This document shows positions 1 through 9,067 of a stretch of DNA of 64,000 bases, piece by piece. Source of the stretch: Streptomyces sp. NBC_01549 (GTDB lineage: Bacteria > Actinomycetota > Actinomycetes > Streptomycetales > Streptomycetaceae); assembly GCF_026339955.1 (NCBI RefSeq), contig NZ_JAPEPW010000001.1, positions 3,188,501 through 3,252,500 of the forward strand. The letters run 5' to 3'. The translations under genes and the position numbers were made by a program. A model generated the notes under the pieces. That model was given only the letters and a program-made list of their open reading frames with translations. It was not told the DNA's origin and made no database searches. Every line of letters starts with the position of its first letter. The stretch's first letter is position 1.

Positions 1-68
1 GGCGGCCGAGTAGGACACGGGGACTGAGTGAATCACGGGGACCGAGCGGCGCAAGGAGGTAGGGCCGA

Positions 69-989
69 GTGGCAGGAGCGAGTGTGCGCGTGGCTGACGG
101 GACTGACGGGACGGACGTGGAGGATGTACGGCGGTTCTGGGAGCGGCTCGGGCTGCCGGGGCTCGTCGATGTCCACACGCACTTCATGCCCGAGCGCGTC
201 CTGCGCAAGGTGTGGGACTACTTCGACGCGCTCGGCCCGCTGACCGGCGGCGTCGAATGGCCCATCACCTACCGCGCGGAGGAGAGCGAACGGCTCGCGG
301 TGATACGGGGGTTCGGGGTACGGGCCTTCACCGCGATGCTCTACCCGCACAAGGCCGGCATGGCGCAGTGGCTCAACTCCTGGGCCGTCGACTTCGCCCG
401 CCGGACACCCGACTGTCTGCACACCGCTACCCTGTTCCCCGAACCGGGCGTCGAGGGGTACGTACGGGAGGCCGTGGAGCAAGGGGCCCGCGTCTTCAAG
501 GCGCACATCCAGGTGGGGGCGTACGACCCGAGTGATCAACTCCTCGACTCCACCTGGGGGCTGCTCGCCGAGGCCGGGGTCCCCGTCGTGATGCACTGCG
601 GGTCCGGCCCCGCGCCCGGCAAGCACACCGGGCCCGAGCCGGTCGCCCGTGTCCTCGCCCGGCATCCCCGGCTGCGGCTGATCGTGGCCCACCTGGGGAT
701 GCCCGAGTACGAGGACTTCCTCGCCCTCGCGGAGCGCTACGGGGAGGTGCGGCTGGACACGACGATGGCGTTCACGGACTTCAGCGAGCGGTTCGCGCCG
801 TTTCCGCGGGAGGCCAGGGCCCGGCTCGCCGCCCTCGGTGACCGGGTCCTGCTGGGGACCGACTTCCCGAACATCCCCTATCCGTACGTCCACCAACTGC
901 ACGCCCTTGAACGGCTCGGTCTTGGGGACGACTGGCTGCGGGCGGTCTGCTATGCGAACGGTGCTCGTCTCTTCGCGATCAGTGTCTGA
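69..989 (+). CDS. amidohydrolase family protein (metal-dependent TIM-barrel hydrolase)
   Basis: Predicted cytosolic metal-dependent hydrolase of the amidohydrolase-2 (ACMSD-like) type, 306 residues. Seen: an N-terminal V-D-V-H-T-H-F metal motif near residue 35, a central MHCGSGP segment, a later HLGMPEY motif, and a C-terminal LGTDFPN carrying the usual catalytic Asp. The substrate cannot be read from sequence. The GTG start at 69 is chosen because a strong AAGGAGGT site lies at 53-60. The gene stands alone ahead of a two-component system. Its stop codon lies inside a tandem duplication of about 24 bp (978-1001 and 1002-1018), so the C-terminus may recently have changed. Confidence 0.85.
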   Translation: MAGASVRVADGTDGTDVEDVRRFWERLGLPGLVDVHTHFMPERVLRKVWDYFDALGPLTGGVEWPITYRAEESERLAVIRGFGVRAFTAMLYPHKAGMAQWLNSWAVDFARRTPDCLHTATLFPEPGVEGYVREAVEQGARVFKAHIQVGAYDPSDQLLDSTWGLLAEAGVPVVMHCGSGPAPGKHTGPEPVARVLARHPRLRLIVAHLGMPEYEDFLALAERYGEVRLDTTMAFTDFSERFAPFPREARARLAALGDRVLLGTDFPNIPYPYVHQLHALERLGLGDDWLRAVCYANGARLFAISV

Positions 990-1042
990 GCGGGACGCCA
1001 TATCAGTGTCTGAGCGGGGCGCCCCGGAACGCCCGGGAACGC

Positions 1043-1139
1043 CCTCTCAGGAACTTCGTGATCTTCCCAGGAGTTGCCTGAGAGGCACCTGTGTGTTTCT
1101 CAGGAAAATCACAGGTTCCCGAAAGCGTGCTCTCAGAGG
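1043..1139. promoter_or_regulatory. CTCAGG-type repeats upstream of the response regulator gene
   Basis: A perfect inverted pair CCTCTCAGG (1043-1051) and CCTGAGAGG (1077-1085) is followed by TTCTCAGGA (1097-1105) and CTCTCAGAGG (1130-1139), ending 20 bp before the response regulator start. Repeated half-sites here fit an operator for autoregulation by the OmpR-type regulator; the binding protein is inferred. Confidence 0.45.
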
Positions 1140-1159
1140 ACCCCGCCAAGGTGTCCGCT

Positions 1160-1900
1160 ATGACCACGACCTCGCCCCAGGGGCGCACCGAACTGCTGAG
1201 GCCGGACGGGAGCCCCGTCCGAGTGCTGGTGGTGGACGACGAGCTGTCGATCACCGAGCTGCTCTCCATGGCCCTTCGCTACGAAGGCTGGCAGATCCGC
1301 AGCGCGGGTGACGGACAGGGCGCGGTGCAGACCGCGCGCGAGTTTCGGCCCGACGCCGTTGTCCTCGACATGATGCTGCCGGACATGGACGGCCTCGCGG
1401 TCCTGGGGCGCCTGCGCCGTGATCTGCCCGACGTGCCCGTCCTCTTCCTCACGGCCAAGGACGCCGTCGAGGACCGTATCGCGGGGCTGACGGCCGGTGG
1501 CGACGACTACGTCACCAAGCCCTTCAGCCTCGAAGAGGTCGTGGCCCGGCTGCGCGGACTGATCCGCCGTTCCGGCGCCGCCGACCGGCGCTCCGACTCC
1601 GTGCTCGTCGTCGGTGACCTCACCCTCGACGAGGACAGCCACGAGGTCTCGCGCGCCGGGGACAACATCCACCTCACCGCGACGGAGTTCGAACTCCTGC
1701 GGTTCCTCATGCGTAATCCCAGGCGTGTACTCAGCAAAGCGCAGATACTCGACCGCGTGTGGTCGTACGACTTCGGTGGCCAGGCCAACGTCGTCGAGCT
1801 CTACATCTCTTACCTGCGACGCAAGATCGACGCCGGTCGTGAGCCGATGATCCACACCAGGCGTGGGGCCGGTTACCTGATCAAGCCCGCGGCGTCATGA
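1160..1900 (+). CDS. OmpR/PhoB-family response regulator
   Basis: DNA-binding response regulator of 246 residues. The receiver domain spans about residues 15-130, with the acidic pair in VVDDE near 22, the phosphoacceptor Asp in LDMMLPD near 70 and the conserved Lys in TKPF near 119. A C-terminal winged-helix trans_reg_C domain follows (TATEFELLRFL, then VVELYISYLRRKI, ending TRRGAGYLI). The internal ATG at 1160 is preferred to the ATG at 1091 because the receiver begins normally from it and AAGGTG sits just upstream. The stop overlaps the start of the histidine kinase (ATGA), so the two form one transcription unit. CTCAGG repeats upstream suggest autoregulation. Confidence 0.92.
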   Translation: MTTTSPQGRTELLRPDGSPVRVLVVDDELSITELLSMALRYEGWQIRSAGDGQGAVQTAREFRPDAVVLDMMLPDMDGLAVLGRLRRDLPDVPVLFLTAKDAVEDRIAGLTAGGDDYVTKPFSLEEVVARLRGLIRRSGAADRRSDSVLVVGDLTLDEDSHEVSRAGDNIHLTATEFELLRFLMRNPRRVLSKAQILDRVWSYDFGGQANVVELYISYLRRKIDAGREPMIHTRRGAGYLIKPAAS

Positions 1901-3513
1901 GCGGGCGACGACGGCCGCGTAAGCAGGGGCGAGGACGACAGCCGCGCACGCTGCGGACGCGGCTCGTCGTCTCCGCGGTGACGCTGATCGCGGTGGTGTG
2001 TGCGGTGATCGGCACCGTGACGACCCTCGCGCTGCGGGACCATCTGTACGGGCAGCTGGACACCACGTTGGGCGAGACCGTCGGGCGGGCGACCGGCGGT
2101 GGCCCGGACAAGCCGGGGGGCCTACCGCCGAACAACACGCAGAACCAGTCCAACGGCAGCCTGCAGAACGACACATTCACCTTCCTCAAGCGTGGGCCGA
2201 ACCAAGAGAACACCATCGCCGCCGTCGTGAAGAACGGCAGGATCAGCGAGGGGGTCATCTCCAAGGAGGGGGCGACCACCACCACTGTCGGCGTCCCGGA
2301 GATGGTGACCAACAAGCTCAATGAGGCCCAGTTGGCCGCGCTCGGCTCCGTGTCGAAGACCGGTGTGCACAGCGTCGACATCCCCGGCCTGGGCGAGTAC
2401 CGCGTCACGTACCAGGAAGGCCCCAGGGGCGCCTACTACGTCGCCATCCCGACGGCTTCCGTCACCAACACCATCAACACGCTGATCCTCGTCGAGATCA
2501 GCGTCACCGCCGCCGGTCTCATCGCCGCCGGTATCGCCGGCAGTGTCCTGGTCGGGCTCGCCCTGCGCCCCCTGCGCAAGGTCGCCTCCACCGCCACCCG
2601 CGTCTCCGAACTCCCCCTGCACACCGGCGAGGTCACCCTCTACGAGCGGGTTCCGGAGTCCGAGGCCGACCCGCACACCGAGGTCGGGCAGGTCGGCGCC
2701 GCGCTCAACCGCATGCTCGACCACATCCACAGCGCCCTGCACGCACGCCAGCAGAGCGAGATGCGCGTACGGCAGTTCGTCGCGGACGCGAGCCATGAGC
2801 TGCGTACACCGCTGGCGTCGATCCGTGGCTATGCCGAGCTGACCAGACGCGGCCGCGAGGAGACCGGGCCCGACACCCGGCACGCCCTCGGCCGTATCGA
2901 GTCCGAGGCCGGGCGTATGACCCTGCTCGTCGAGGACCTGCTGCTGCTCGCGCGGCTGGACGCCGGACGCCCGCTCCAGTACGACCAGACCGACCTCGTA
3001 CCGCTCGTCATCGACGCCGTGAGCGACGCCCGGGCGGCCGGACGCGACCACAACTGGCGGCTCGAACTGCCGGAGGAGCCCGCGCTCGTGCTGGCGGACG
3101 CCGCACGGCTGCAGCAGGTCATGGTCAATCTGTTCGCGAACGCCAGAACGCACACCCCGCCCGGTACGACCGTCACCGCACGGGTGCACCGGCACGGACC
3201 GTGGCTGTGCGTGGACGTCCAGGACGACGGGCCCGGCATCCCGCCCGACCTGCTCCCGCGCGTCTTCGAACGCTTCGCACGCGGTGATTCCTCGCGTTCC
3301 CGGTCCTCCGGCTCGACGGGCCTGGGACTGGCCATCGTGCAGGCCGTCGCGGCCGCGCACGGCGGTGCCGTCACCGTGGACAGCATGCCCGGACGGACCG
3401 TGTTCACCCTTCATCTGCCCGCGATCGCCGTCGATCCGTTCGTGGAAACAAAGGCGCAACTGTTCTCACAGGCACAGCACAGCGCCACCACATGGGTGCA
3501 ACAGGGCGTTTGA
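1897..3513 (+). CDS. sensor histidine kinase with HAMP domain
   Basis: Membrane sensor kinase paired with the overlapping response regulator; 538 residues. Seen: a basic N-terminus and TM1 near 22-46, an extracytoplasmic sensor of about 145 residues, TM2 near 192-222, HAMP, a HisKA box DASHELRTPLASIRGYAE with the phospho-His near 301, an N box NLFANARTHTPPGT near 410, then DDGPGIP and GLGLAI for ATP binding. The resemblance is to the MprB/TcrY style of actinobacterial kinases that follow their regulator. The signal is unknown. The two downstream membrane glycosyltransferases may be targets of the pair, an inference from position alone. Confidence 0.92.
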   Translation: MSGRRRPRKQGRGRQPRTLRTRLVVSAVTLIAVVCAVIGTVTTLALRDHLYGQLDTTLGETVGRATGGGPDKPGGLPPNNTQNQSNGSLQNDTFTFLKRGPNQENTIAAVVKNGRISEGVISKEGATTTTVGVPEMVTNKLNEAQLAALGSVSKTGVHSVDIPGLGEYRVTYQEGPRGAYYVAIPTASVTNTINTLILVEISVTAAGLIAAGIAGSVLVGLALRPLRKVASTATRVSELPLHTGEVTLYERVPESEADPHTEVGQVGAALNRMLDHIHSALHARQQSEMRVRQFVADASHELRTPLASIRGYAELTRRGREETGPDTRHALGRIESEAGRMTLLVEDLLLLARLDAGRPLQYDQTDLVPLVIDAVSDARAAGRDHNWRLELPEEPALVLADAARLQQVMVNLFANARTHTPPGTTVTARVHRHGPWLCVDVQDDGPGIPPDLLPRVFERFARGDSSRSRSSGSTGLGLAIVQAVAAAHGGAVTVDSMPGRTVFTLHLPAIAVDPFVETKAQLFSQAQHSATTWVQQGV

Positions 3514-3527
3514 CGAGAGTCGTTCGC

Positions 3528-5066
3528 ATGCGAACCGACTCTTCTCCCGGCAACCTGCCGGCGCGGGAGCACCTCCCGGCCGGGTCCGCCGGTACGCCTG
3601 TCCTGGACGTAGTGATCCCCGTCTACAACGAGGAGAAGGACCTCCAGCCGTGTGTGGTGAGACTGCACGAGCATCTCAAGCGCACCTTTCCGTACGCGTT
3701 CCGCATCACGGTCGCGGACAACGCTTCGACGGACACCACCCCTCAGGTGGCCGCACGGCTGGAGTCGGAGATACCGGAGGTCAGGTCCTTCCGGCTTGAG
3801 CAGAAGGGCCGTGGGCGCGCGCTGCGCACCGTGTGGTCGGCCTCGGACGCTCCGATCCTCGCCTACATGGACGTGGACCTGTCCACCGACCTCAACGCCC
3901 TCCTCCCGCTGGTGGCCCCGCTGATCTCGGGCCACTCGGACCTCGCGATCGGCTCCCGGCTCGCCCGCAGTTCGCGCGTGGTGCGCGGTGCCAAGCGGGA
4001 GTTCATCAGCCGCACCTACAACCTGATCCTGCGCGGTTCGCTGCAGGCCCGCTTCTCGGACGCGCAGTGCGGCTTCAAGGCGATCCGCCGCGATGTCGCC
4101 CAGGTCCTGCTGCCGTTGATCGAGGACACCGGCTGGTTCTTCGACACCGAGATGCTGGTGCTCGCCGAGCGCGCCGGACTGCGCATCCACGAGGTGCCGG
4201 TCGACTGGGTCGACGACCCGAACTCGACCGTGCACATCGTGAAGACCGCGACCGACGACCTGAAGGGCGTGTGGCGCGTGGGGCGCGCCCTCGCCACCGG
4301 TTCGCTCCCGCTCGACCGGCTCGGGCGCCCCTTCGGGGATGATCCGCGCGACCGCGACCTGACCGACGTACCCAAGGGGCTGGCCCGCCAGCTCGTCGGC
4401 TTCTGCGTGGTGGGCGCCCTGTCGACCCTCTTCTACCTGCTTCTGTACAGCGCCTTCCGCTCGTTCTCGGGCTCGCAGATCGCCAACGCGCTCGCCCTGC
4501 TCGTCTCGGCCGTCGCCAACACCGCGGCCAACCGACGTCTGACCTTCGGCGTCCGCGGGCGGGGCAGCGCGGTGCGGCACCAGGCGCAGGGCCTGGTCGT
4601 CTTCGGCATCGGCCTCGCCCTCACCAGCGGCTCGCTCGCCGCCCTGAACGCGGCGACGAGCAGCCCGGCGCACTCCACCGAACTCGCGGTGCTCATCGCC
4701 GCCAACCTCGCGGCGACCGTGCTGCGGTTCCTGCTCTTCCGCGCCTGGGTCTTCCCGGACCGGCGCGACGAGACGGCGCCCTCGACCGTCGTCGCCTCGC
4801 ACAACCCGGCCTCGCCCGCCTACAGCACGACAGCGGCGCACCAGCAGCACCACCACCAGGGCCAGCACCACCACCAGCACCAGCCGCTGCCCCAGCGCCC
4901 GGGCTCGACGGCGCCCCAAGCTCCGTACATCAACCACGACCACAACCAGACCAACGAGTTCCGCGCCGCTGAAGCCGCGGACCGCACCTGGGGGGACGCA
5001 ACCATGCAGCTGCAAGCGGTGCGCCCGCACGATCACGACCCGAGGGACGCGAGGGACGCACGATGA
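3528..5066 (+). CDS. GT2 glycosyltransferase fused to a GtrA-like membrane domain
   Basis: Likely polyprenyl-phosphate sugar transferase. The N-terminal half (about residues 20-250) is a DPM1-like GT2 domain: VIPVYNEEKDL, the metal-binding MDVDLSTD near 114, AIGSRLA, and QCGFKAIRR. The C-terminal half (about 285-410) is a GtrA-like four-helix membrane domain. A soluble tail follows, rich in His and Gln (HHHQGQHHHQH), which could bind metal. The ATG at 3528 starts just after the kinase stop; an in-frame ATG at 3492 overlapping the kinase is the alternative. The next gene overlaps by ATGA. Together they would make and use a lipid-linked sugar for surface glycosylation. Confidence 0.88.
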   Translation: MRTDSSPGNLPAREHLPAGSAGTPVLDVVIPVYNEEKDLQPCVVRLHEHLKRTFPYAFRITVADNASTDTTPQVAARLESEIPEVRSFRLEQKGRGRALRTVWSASDAPILAYMDVDLSTDLNALLPLVAPLISGHSDLAIGSRLARSSRVVRGAKREFISRTYNLILRGSLQARFSDAQCGFKAIRRDVAQVLLPLIEDTGWFFDTEMLVLAERAGLRIHEVPVDWVDDPNSTVHIVKTATDDLKGVWRVGRALATGSLPLDRLGRPFGDDPRDRDLTDVPKGLARQLVGFCVVGALSTLFYLLLYSAFRSFSGSQIANALALLVSAVANTAANRRLTFGVRGRGSAVRHQAQGLVVFGIGLALTSGSLAALNAATSSPAHSTELAVLIAANLAATVLRFLLFRAWVFPDRRDETAPSTVVASHNPASPAYSTTAAHQQHHHQGQHHHQHQPLPQRPGSTAPQAPYINHDHNQTNEFRAAEAADRTWGDATMQLQAVRPHDHDPRDARDAR

Positions 5067-7306
5067 CGATTCAGCCCGACACGAGCTATCAGGGGGGCCT
5101 GAGTCCCTCCGGGAGCGCCGAGCCCTCCTGGGGGCCGCCGAGCTCGACGGCTCTGCAGGAGCCCGTCGCGGCGCCCACCGCGGCCCCCCGGTCCGGTGAG
5201 CCCAAGCAGCCCTTCTTCCACCGCGTCTGGCGCGGCCGGCCCGAGGACCCGCGCTGGGTGCGCCCCGCCTTCCTCGGTCTGCTCGTCGCCACCGGCCTGC
5301 TCTACCTCTACAACCTGAGCGCCTCCGGGTACGCCAACTCCTTCTACTCCGCGGCCGTCCAGGCGGGCAGCCAGAGCTGGAAGGCCCTCTTCTTCGGCTC
5401 GCTCGACTCGGCCAACGCCATCACCGTCGACAAGCCCCCGGCCTCGCTGTGGCCGATGGCCCTGTCGGTACGGATCTTCGGCCTCAGCTCGTGGGCGATC
5501 CTCGTCCCCGAGGTGCTGATGGGCGTCGCCACGGTCGGCGTTCTGTACGGGGCCCTGCGCCGTCGCTTCAGCCCAGCGGCCGGTCTGATCGCGGGCGCGG
5601 TGCTCGCGCTCACTCCCGTCGCCGCGCTGATGTTCCGGTTCAACAACCCGGACGCGATGCTCGCGCTGCTGATGACCGTCACGATCTACTGCGTGGTCCG
5701 CGGTCTGGAGGACGGCCGGACGAAGTGGCTGGTCTGGGCGGGTGCCGCGGTCGGCTTCGCGTTCCTCGCGAAGACCCTGCAGGCCTTCCTGATCCTGCCG
5801 CCGCTCGCGGTCGTGTACGCGGTCTGCGCGCCGGTGCGGCTGAAGAAGCGGTTCGCGCAGCTGGGTCTGTCGGCGGTCGCGATGGTCGTCGCGGGCGGCT
5901 GGTGGGTCGCGATCGTGGAGCTGTGGCCCGCGTCCTCCCGCCCGTACATCGGCGGCTCGCAGAACAACTCCTTCCTCGAGCTGACCTTCGGCTACAACGG
6001 CCTCGGCCGCATCAACGGCGACGAGACCGGCAGCGTCGGTGGCGGCGGCGGTGGCACCGGCCAGTGGGGCGAGACCGGCTGGAACCGGATGTTCAACTCG
6101 GAGATCGGCAGCCAGATCGCCTGGCTGCTGCCCGCCGCGCTGATCCTGTTCGTCGCGGGCATCGTGCTCACCCGCAAGGCCAGGCGGACCGACCTGACGC
6201 GCAGCTCGTTCCTCGCCTGGGGCGGCGCCCTGCTGATGACGGCGATCATCTTCAGCTACATGGCCGGCATCTTCCACCAGTACTACACGGTGGCCCTGGC
6301 CCCTTACATCGCTGCCGTCGTCGGCATGGGTGTGACGGTGCTGTGGGAGGAGCGGAGCAAGGTCTGGGCCTCGCTCACCCTCGCCGGCGCGGTCACCGCG
6401 ACCGCCGCCTGGGGGTACGTGCTGCTCAACCGCACGCCCACGTACCTGCCGTGGCTGAAGTGGCTGGTCCTCATCGGCGGTCTGGTCGGCGCGCTCGGTC
6501 TGATCTTCGCGGCCAAGCTGGGCCGCCAACTGGCCCTCGCGGCGGTCGGGCTGAGCTTCGTGGCCTCGGTCGCGGGCCCGACGGCGTACACGCTGTCCAC
6601 GGTGAACAGCGGGCACACCGGTTCGATCGTCACGGCCGGTCCGGCGGGCGCCAGCACGATGGGCGGCCGGGGTGGCGGCCCCGGTGGCGGCATGCGGGGC
6701 GGCTTCCCCGGTGGCGGCAACACTCAGGGCCAGAACCAGCAGGGCGGTAACGGCACCACCCAGCAGGGTGGCGGCATGGGCCAGCCCCCGACGGGTGGCA
6801 CCGGTGGAACCGGCGGCTTCCCCGGTCAGAACCAGCAGGGCAACGGCACCACCCAGGGCCAGAACCAGCAGGGCGGCATGCCCGGCGGTGGCGCGATGGG
6901 TGAGGGCGGCATGGGCGGTGGCGGCGTGGGCGGTCTGCTCAACGGCGCGACCGTCGGCTCCGCGGCCAAGAAGCTGCTGGAGACGAACGCGGCCGACTAC
7001 ACCTGGGCGGCCGCGGCCATCGGTTCCCAGAACTCCGCGAGCTACCAGCTCGCCACCGGCAAGCCGGTGATGGCGATCGGCGGCTTCAACGGCACCGACC
7101 CGTCTCCGACGCTGGCCCAGTTCAAGAAGTACGTGACGGACGGCAAGATCCACTACTTCATCTCGGGCGGCGGCATGGGCGGCGGCGGCAACTCCTCCAC
7201 CACCTCCACCTCCTCCCAGATCAGCTCGTGGGTCACGGCCAACTTCAAGAAGGTGACGGTCGGTTCGGCCACCTTCTACGACCTGACGCAGCCGACCAGC
7301 AGCTGA
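5063..7306 (+). CDS. GT39/ArnT-like membrane glycosyltransferase with Gly/Gln-rich linker
   Basis: Polytopic glycosyltransferase of the ArnT/PMT fold (YkcB-like), 747 residues. Seen: about eleven hydrophobic helices between residues 65 and 500, the early loop motif ANSFYSAAVQAGSQSWKALFFGSLDSANAITVD-type with acidic residues typical of the family (the loop runs from about residue 93 to 125), and a FHQYYTVAL helix. Residues about 532-630 are a low-complexity Gly/Gln/Asn linker with repeated GQNQQG, leading to a globular C-terminal extracytoplasmic domain (about 640-745). It overlaps the preceding GT2/GtrA gene by ATGA and probably uses the lipid-linked sugar made by that protein. Acceptor unknown. 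Confidence 0.86.
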   Translation: MTIQPDTSYQGGLSPSGSAEPSWGPPSSTALQEPVAAPTAAPRSGEPKQPFFHRVWRGRPEDPRWVRPAFLGLLVATGLLYLYNLSASGYANSFYSAAVQAGSQSWKALFFGSLDSANAITVDKPPASLWPMALSVRIFGLSSWAILVPEVLMGVATVGVLYGALRRRFSPAAGLIAGAVLALTPVAALMFRFNNPDAMLALLMTVTIYCVVRGLEDGRTKWLVWAGAAVGFAFLAKTLQAFLILPPLAVVYAVCAPVRLKKRFAQLGLSAVAMVVAGGWWVAIVELWPASSRPYIGGSQNNSFLELTFGYNGLGRINGDETGSVGGGGGGTGQWGETGWNRMFNSEIGSQIAWLLPAALILFVAGIVLTRKARRTDLTRSSFLAWGGALLMTAIIFSYMAGIFHQYYTVALAPYIAAVVGMGVTVLWEERSKVWASLTLAGAVTATAAWGYVLLNRTPTYLPWLKWLVLIGGLVGALGLIFAAKLGRQLALAAVGLSFVASVAGPTAYTLSTVNSGHTGSIVTAGPAGASTMGGRGGGPGGGMRGGFPGGGNTQGQNQQGGNGTTQQGGGMGQPPTGGTGGTGGFPGQNQQGNGTTQGQNQQGGMPGGGAMGEGGMGGGGVGGLLNGATVGSAAKKLLETNAADYTWAAAAIGSQNSASYQLATGKPVMAIGGFNGTDPSPTLAQFKKYVTDGKIHYFISGGGMGGGGNSSTTSTSSQISSWVTANFKKVTVGSATFYDLTQPTSS

Positions 7307-7324
7307 CGGCAGGTCCTGTACCCG

Positions 7325-7367
7325 GGGCGGTGGCCCGGAGCGATCCAGCTTCGGGCCACCGCCCTTT
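7325..7367 (+). terminator. rho-independent terminator after the glycosyltransferase operon
   Basis: A 13-bp stem (7325-7337 with 7352-7364, GGGCGGTGGCCCG and its complement) is followed by TTTT, 19 bp past the last stop. Confidence 0.85.
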
Positions 7368-7389
7368 TCGTACGCCCGGAGCATCGCGT

Positions 7390-7423
7390 TGTACGCTGTA
7401 TGGGAACTGTTCTACGGTGTACA
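7390..7423. promoter_or_regulatory. candidate TetR-type operator at the exporter promoter
   Basis: Imperfect inverted repeat TGTACGCTGTA (7390-7400) and TACGGTGTACA (7413-7423) overlaps the probable GTG start (7417) of the exporter gene. The TetR-type gene just downstream of the exporter is the obvious candidate binder. The overlap implies a leaderless or very short leader transcript. Confidence 0.4.
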
Positions 7424-8950
7424 GCACGTCCACGACTCCCTCAGGGCGCCCCGAAGACCAGGCGCAAGGTCACCCCCAGCGCCGGCTGATCCTCGGCGTC
7501 ATCCGCCTCGCCCAGTCGACCGTGCTGCTCGACAACACCGTCCTGAACGTGGCGATCCCCTCCCTCACCCGGGAACGGGGTGCGGCGACCTCCGACATCC
7601 AGTGGATGATCAACGCCTACTCGCTGGCGCAGTCCGGGCTGCTGCTCACGGCGGGCAGCGCGGCCGACCTCCCCCACGCCTCAAGGGCGCGGGGGGACCC
7701 CCATCGGCCGCAAGAAGATGCTGATCGCGGGGCTCGTCGGGATCGGCTCGGTGGTGGCCGGACTCGCCGGCTCCACCGGCCAGTTGATCGCCGCGCGGGC
7801 CGGAATGGGCGTCGGCGGCGCGCTCCTGCTGACCACCACGCTGGCCGTCGCCATGCAGATCTTCACCCCCGCGGAGCACCCGAAGGCCATCGGCATCTGG
7901 AGCGCCGTCAACGCCCTCGGCTTCGCGGCAGGCCCGCTCCTCGGCGGCTTCATGCTCAACCACTTCTGGTGGGGCGCGATCTTCCTGATCAACCTGCCGG
8001 TGGCGGCCCTGGGCCTCGTCTCGGTGGTGGCCCTCGTACCGGAGTCGAAAAATCCTCGGGGAGACCGCCCCGACCTGCTGGGAGCGCTGCTCTCCACGAT
8101 CAGCATGACCGCACTCGTGTACGCGATCATCTCCGGCCCCGACCACGGCCGGACGTCCGGCCGGGTCCTGGCCACGGCCGCGGTCGCCGTGCTCGCGCCG
8201 GCCGCCTTCGCGTACTGGGAGAGCCGGATCCCGTACCCCATGCTCGACCCGCACGTCTTCCGTAACCGGCGCTTCACGGGAGCCGTCGCGGGAGCCGTCC
8301 TCATCGCCTTCGACATGGGCGGGGCCCTCTTCCTCCTCACCCAGCACCTCCAATTCGTCCTGGGGTACGGCCCCTTGGAAGCCGGACTGCGTACGGCGCC
8401 GCTCGCGGTCGTGGCGCTGAACTTCTCCGGCCTCTCGGCGAAGTGGACGGCGCGGCTCGGCGCACCGGTGTCGATCGCGCTCATGATGACGATGATGTCG
8501 GCCGGGCTGGTGTCGATCGCCACGCTCGCCGCGCACGGGTACGGCGGCACACCGCTCGGCCTGCTGCTGATCGGTGCGGGCGCGGCCGTGGCCAACCCGG
8601 CCATGGCGCACGCCATCATGAGCGCGATCCCACCCGAGAAGGCGGGCGTGGGCGCGGGCGTCAACGGCACGCTGGCCGAGTTCGGCAACGGCCTCGGCGT
8701 GGCGGTGCTCGGCGCGATCCTCAACTCCCGTTTCGCGGCGCTGATTCCTGCGGCGGCGGCCTCGCTCCCGGCGGCGCTGGCCTCGGCGGGCTCGGACGAG
8801 GAGCGCGGACGGATCACGGACGCGTTCTCGTCGGGCCTGGAGACCAGTCGGCTGGTGGGCGAGGTCGCCGCCCTTCTCGGTGGACTGCTGGCCGCGGCGT
8901 TGCTGCGGCGTGCGGAGAGGGCAGACTCCGCGGTGGCGGCTTCGGTGTAG
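7417..8950 (+). pseudogene. DHA2-type MFS drug exporter, frameshifted by a palindromic repeat
   Basis: Two reading frames join into one 14-TM-type exporter. Frame one, from GTG 7417, carries the start of TM1 and the DHA2 signature LLDNTVLNVAIPSL, then TM2 to GSAAD ending at 7668. Frame two resumes with IGRKKMLIAGL at 7703 and runs through the remaining helices to 8950. Family members read ...AADRIGRKK without a gap. Between them lie 34 extra bases (7669-7702) that form a palindromic repeat seen elsewhere in the window. The net shift is +1, so the full protein cannot be made without frameshifting. Translation from ATG 7718 would give 410 residues lacking the first two helices. The following TetR gene suggests drug-inducible control. 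A sequencing error is unlikely, because the extra bases match a known repeat. Confidence 0.75.
7666..7707. repeat. palindromic repeat copy A, inside the exporter gene
   Basis: A short GC-rich element with a CTCCCCCAC arm (7669-7677) and a GCGGGGGGACCCCCATCG arm (7689-7706), separated by a variable loop. The outer arms match copies at 42221-42266, 53929-53975 (complement) and, loosely, 35149-35187. It accounts for the frameshift in the exporter. Confidence 0.75.
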
Positions 8951-9067
8951 CGCCCGCTTAGCATCAGGGAGGGGGCGGACCCGCTGCCGCCGCTTTCGAG
9001 GGCTGAGTGCTTACTGCTGAGCCCCGACTGCTGAGTTCCAGGTTCCAAGTTCCGAGGATGGTGCGCC

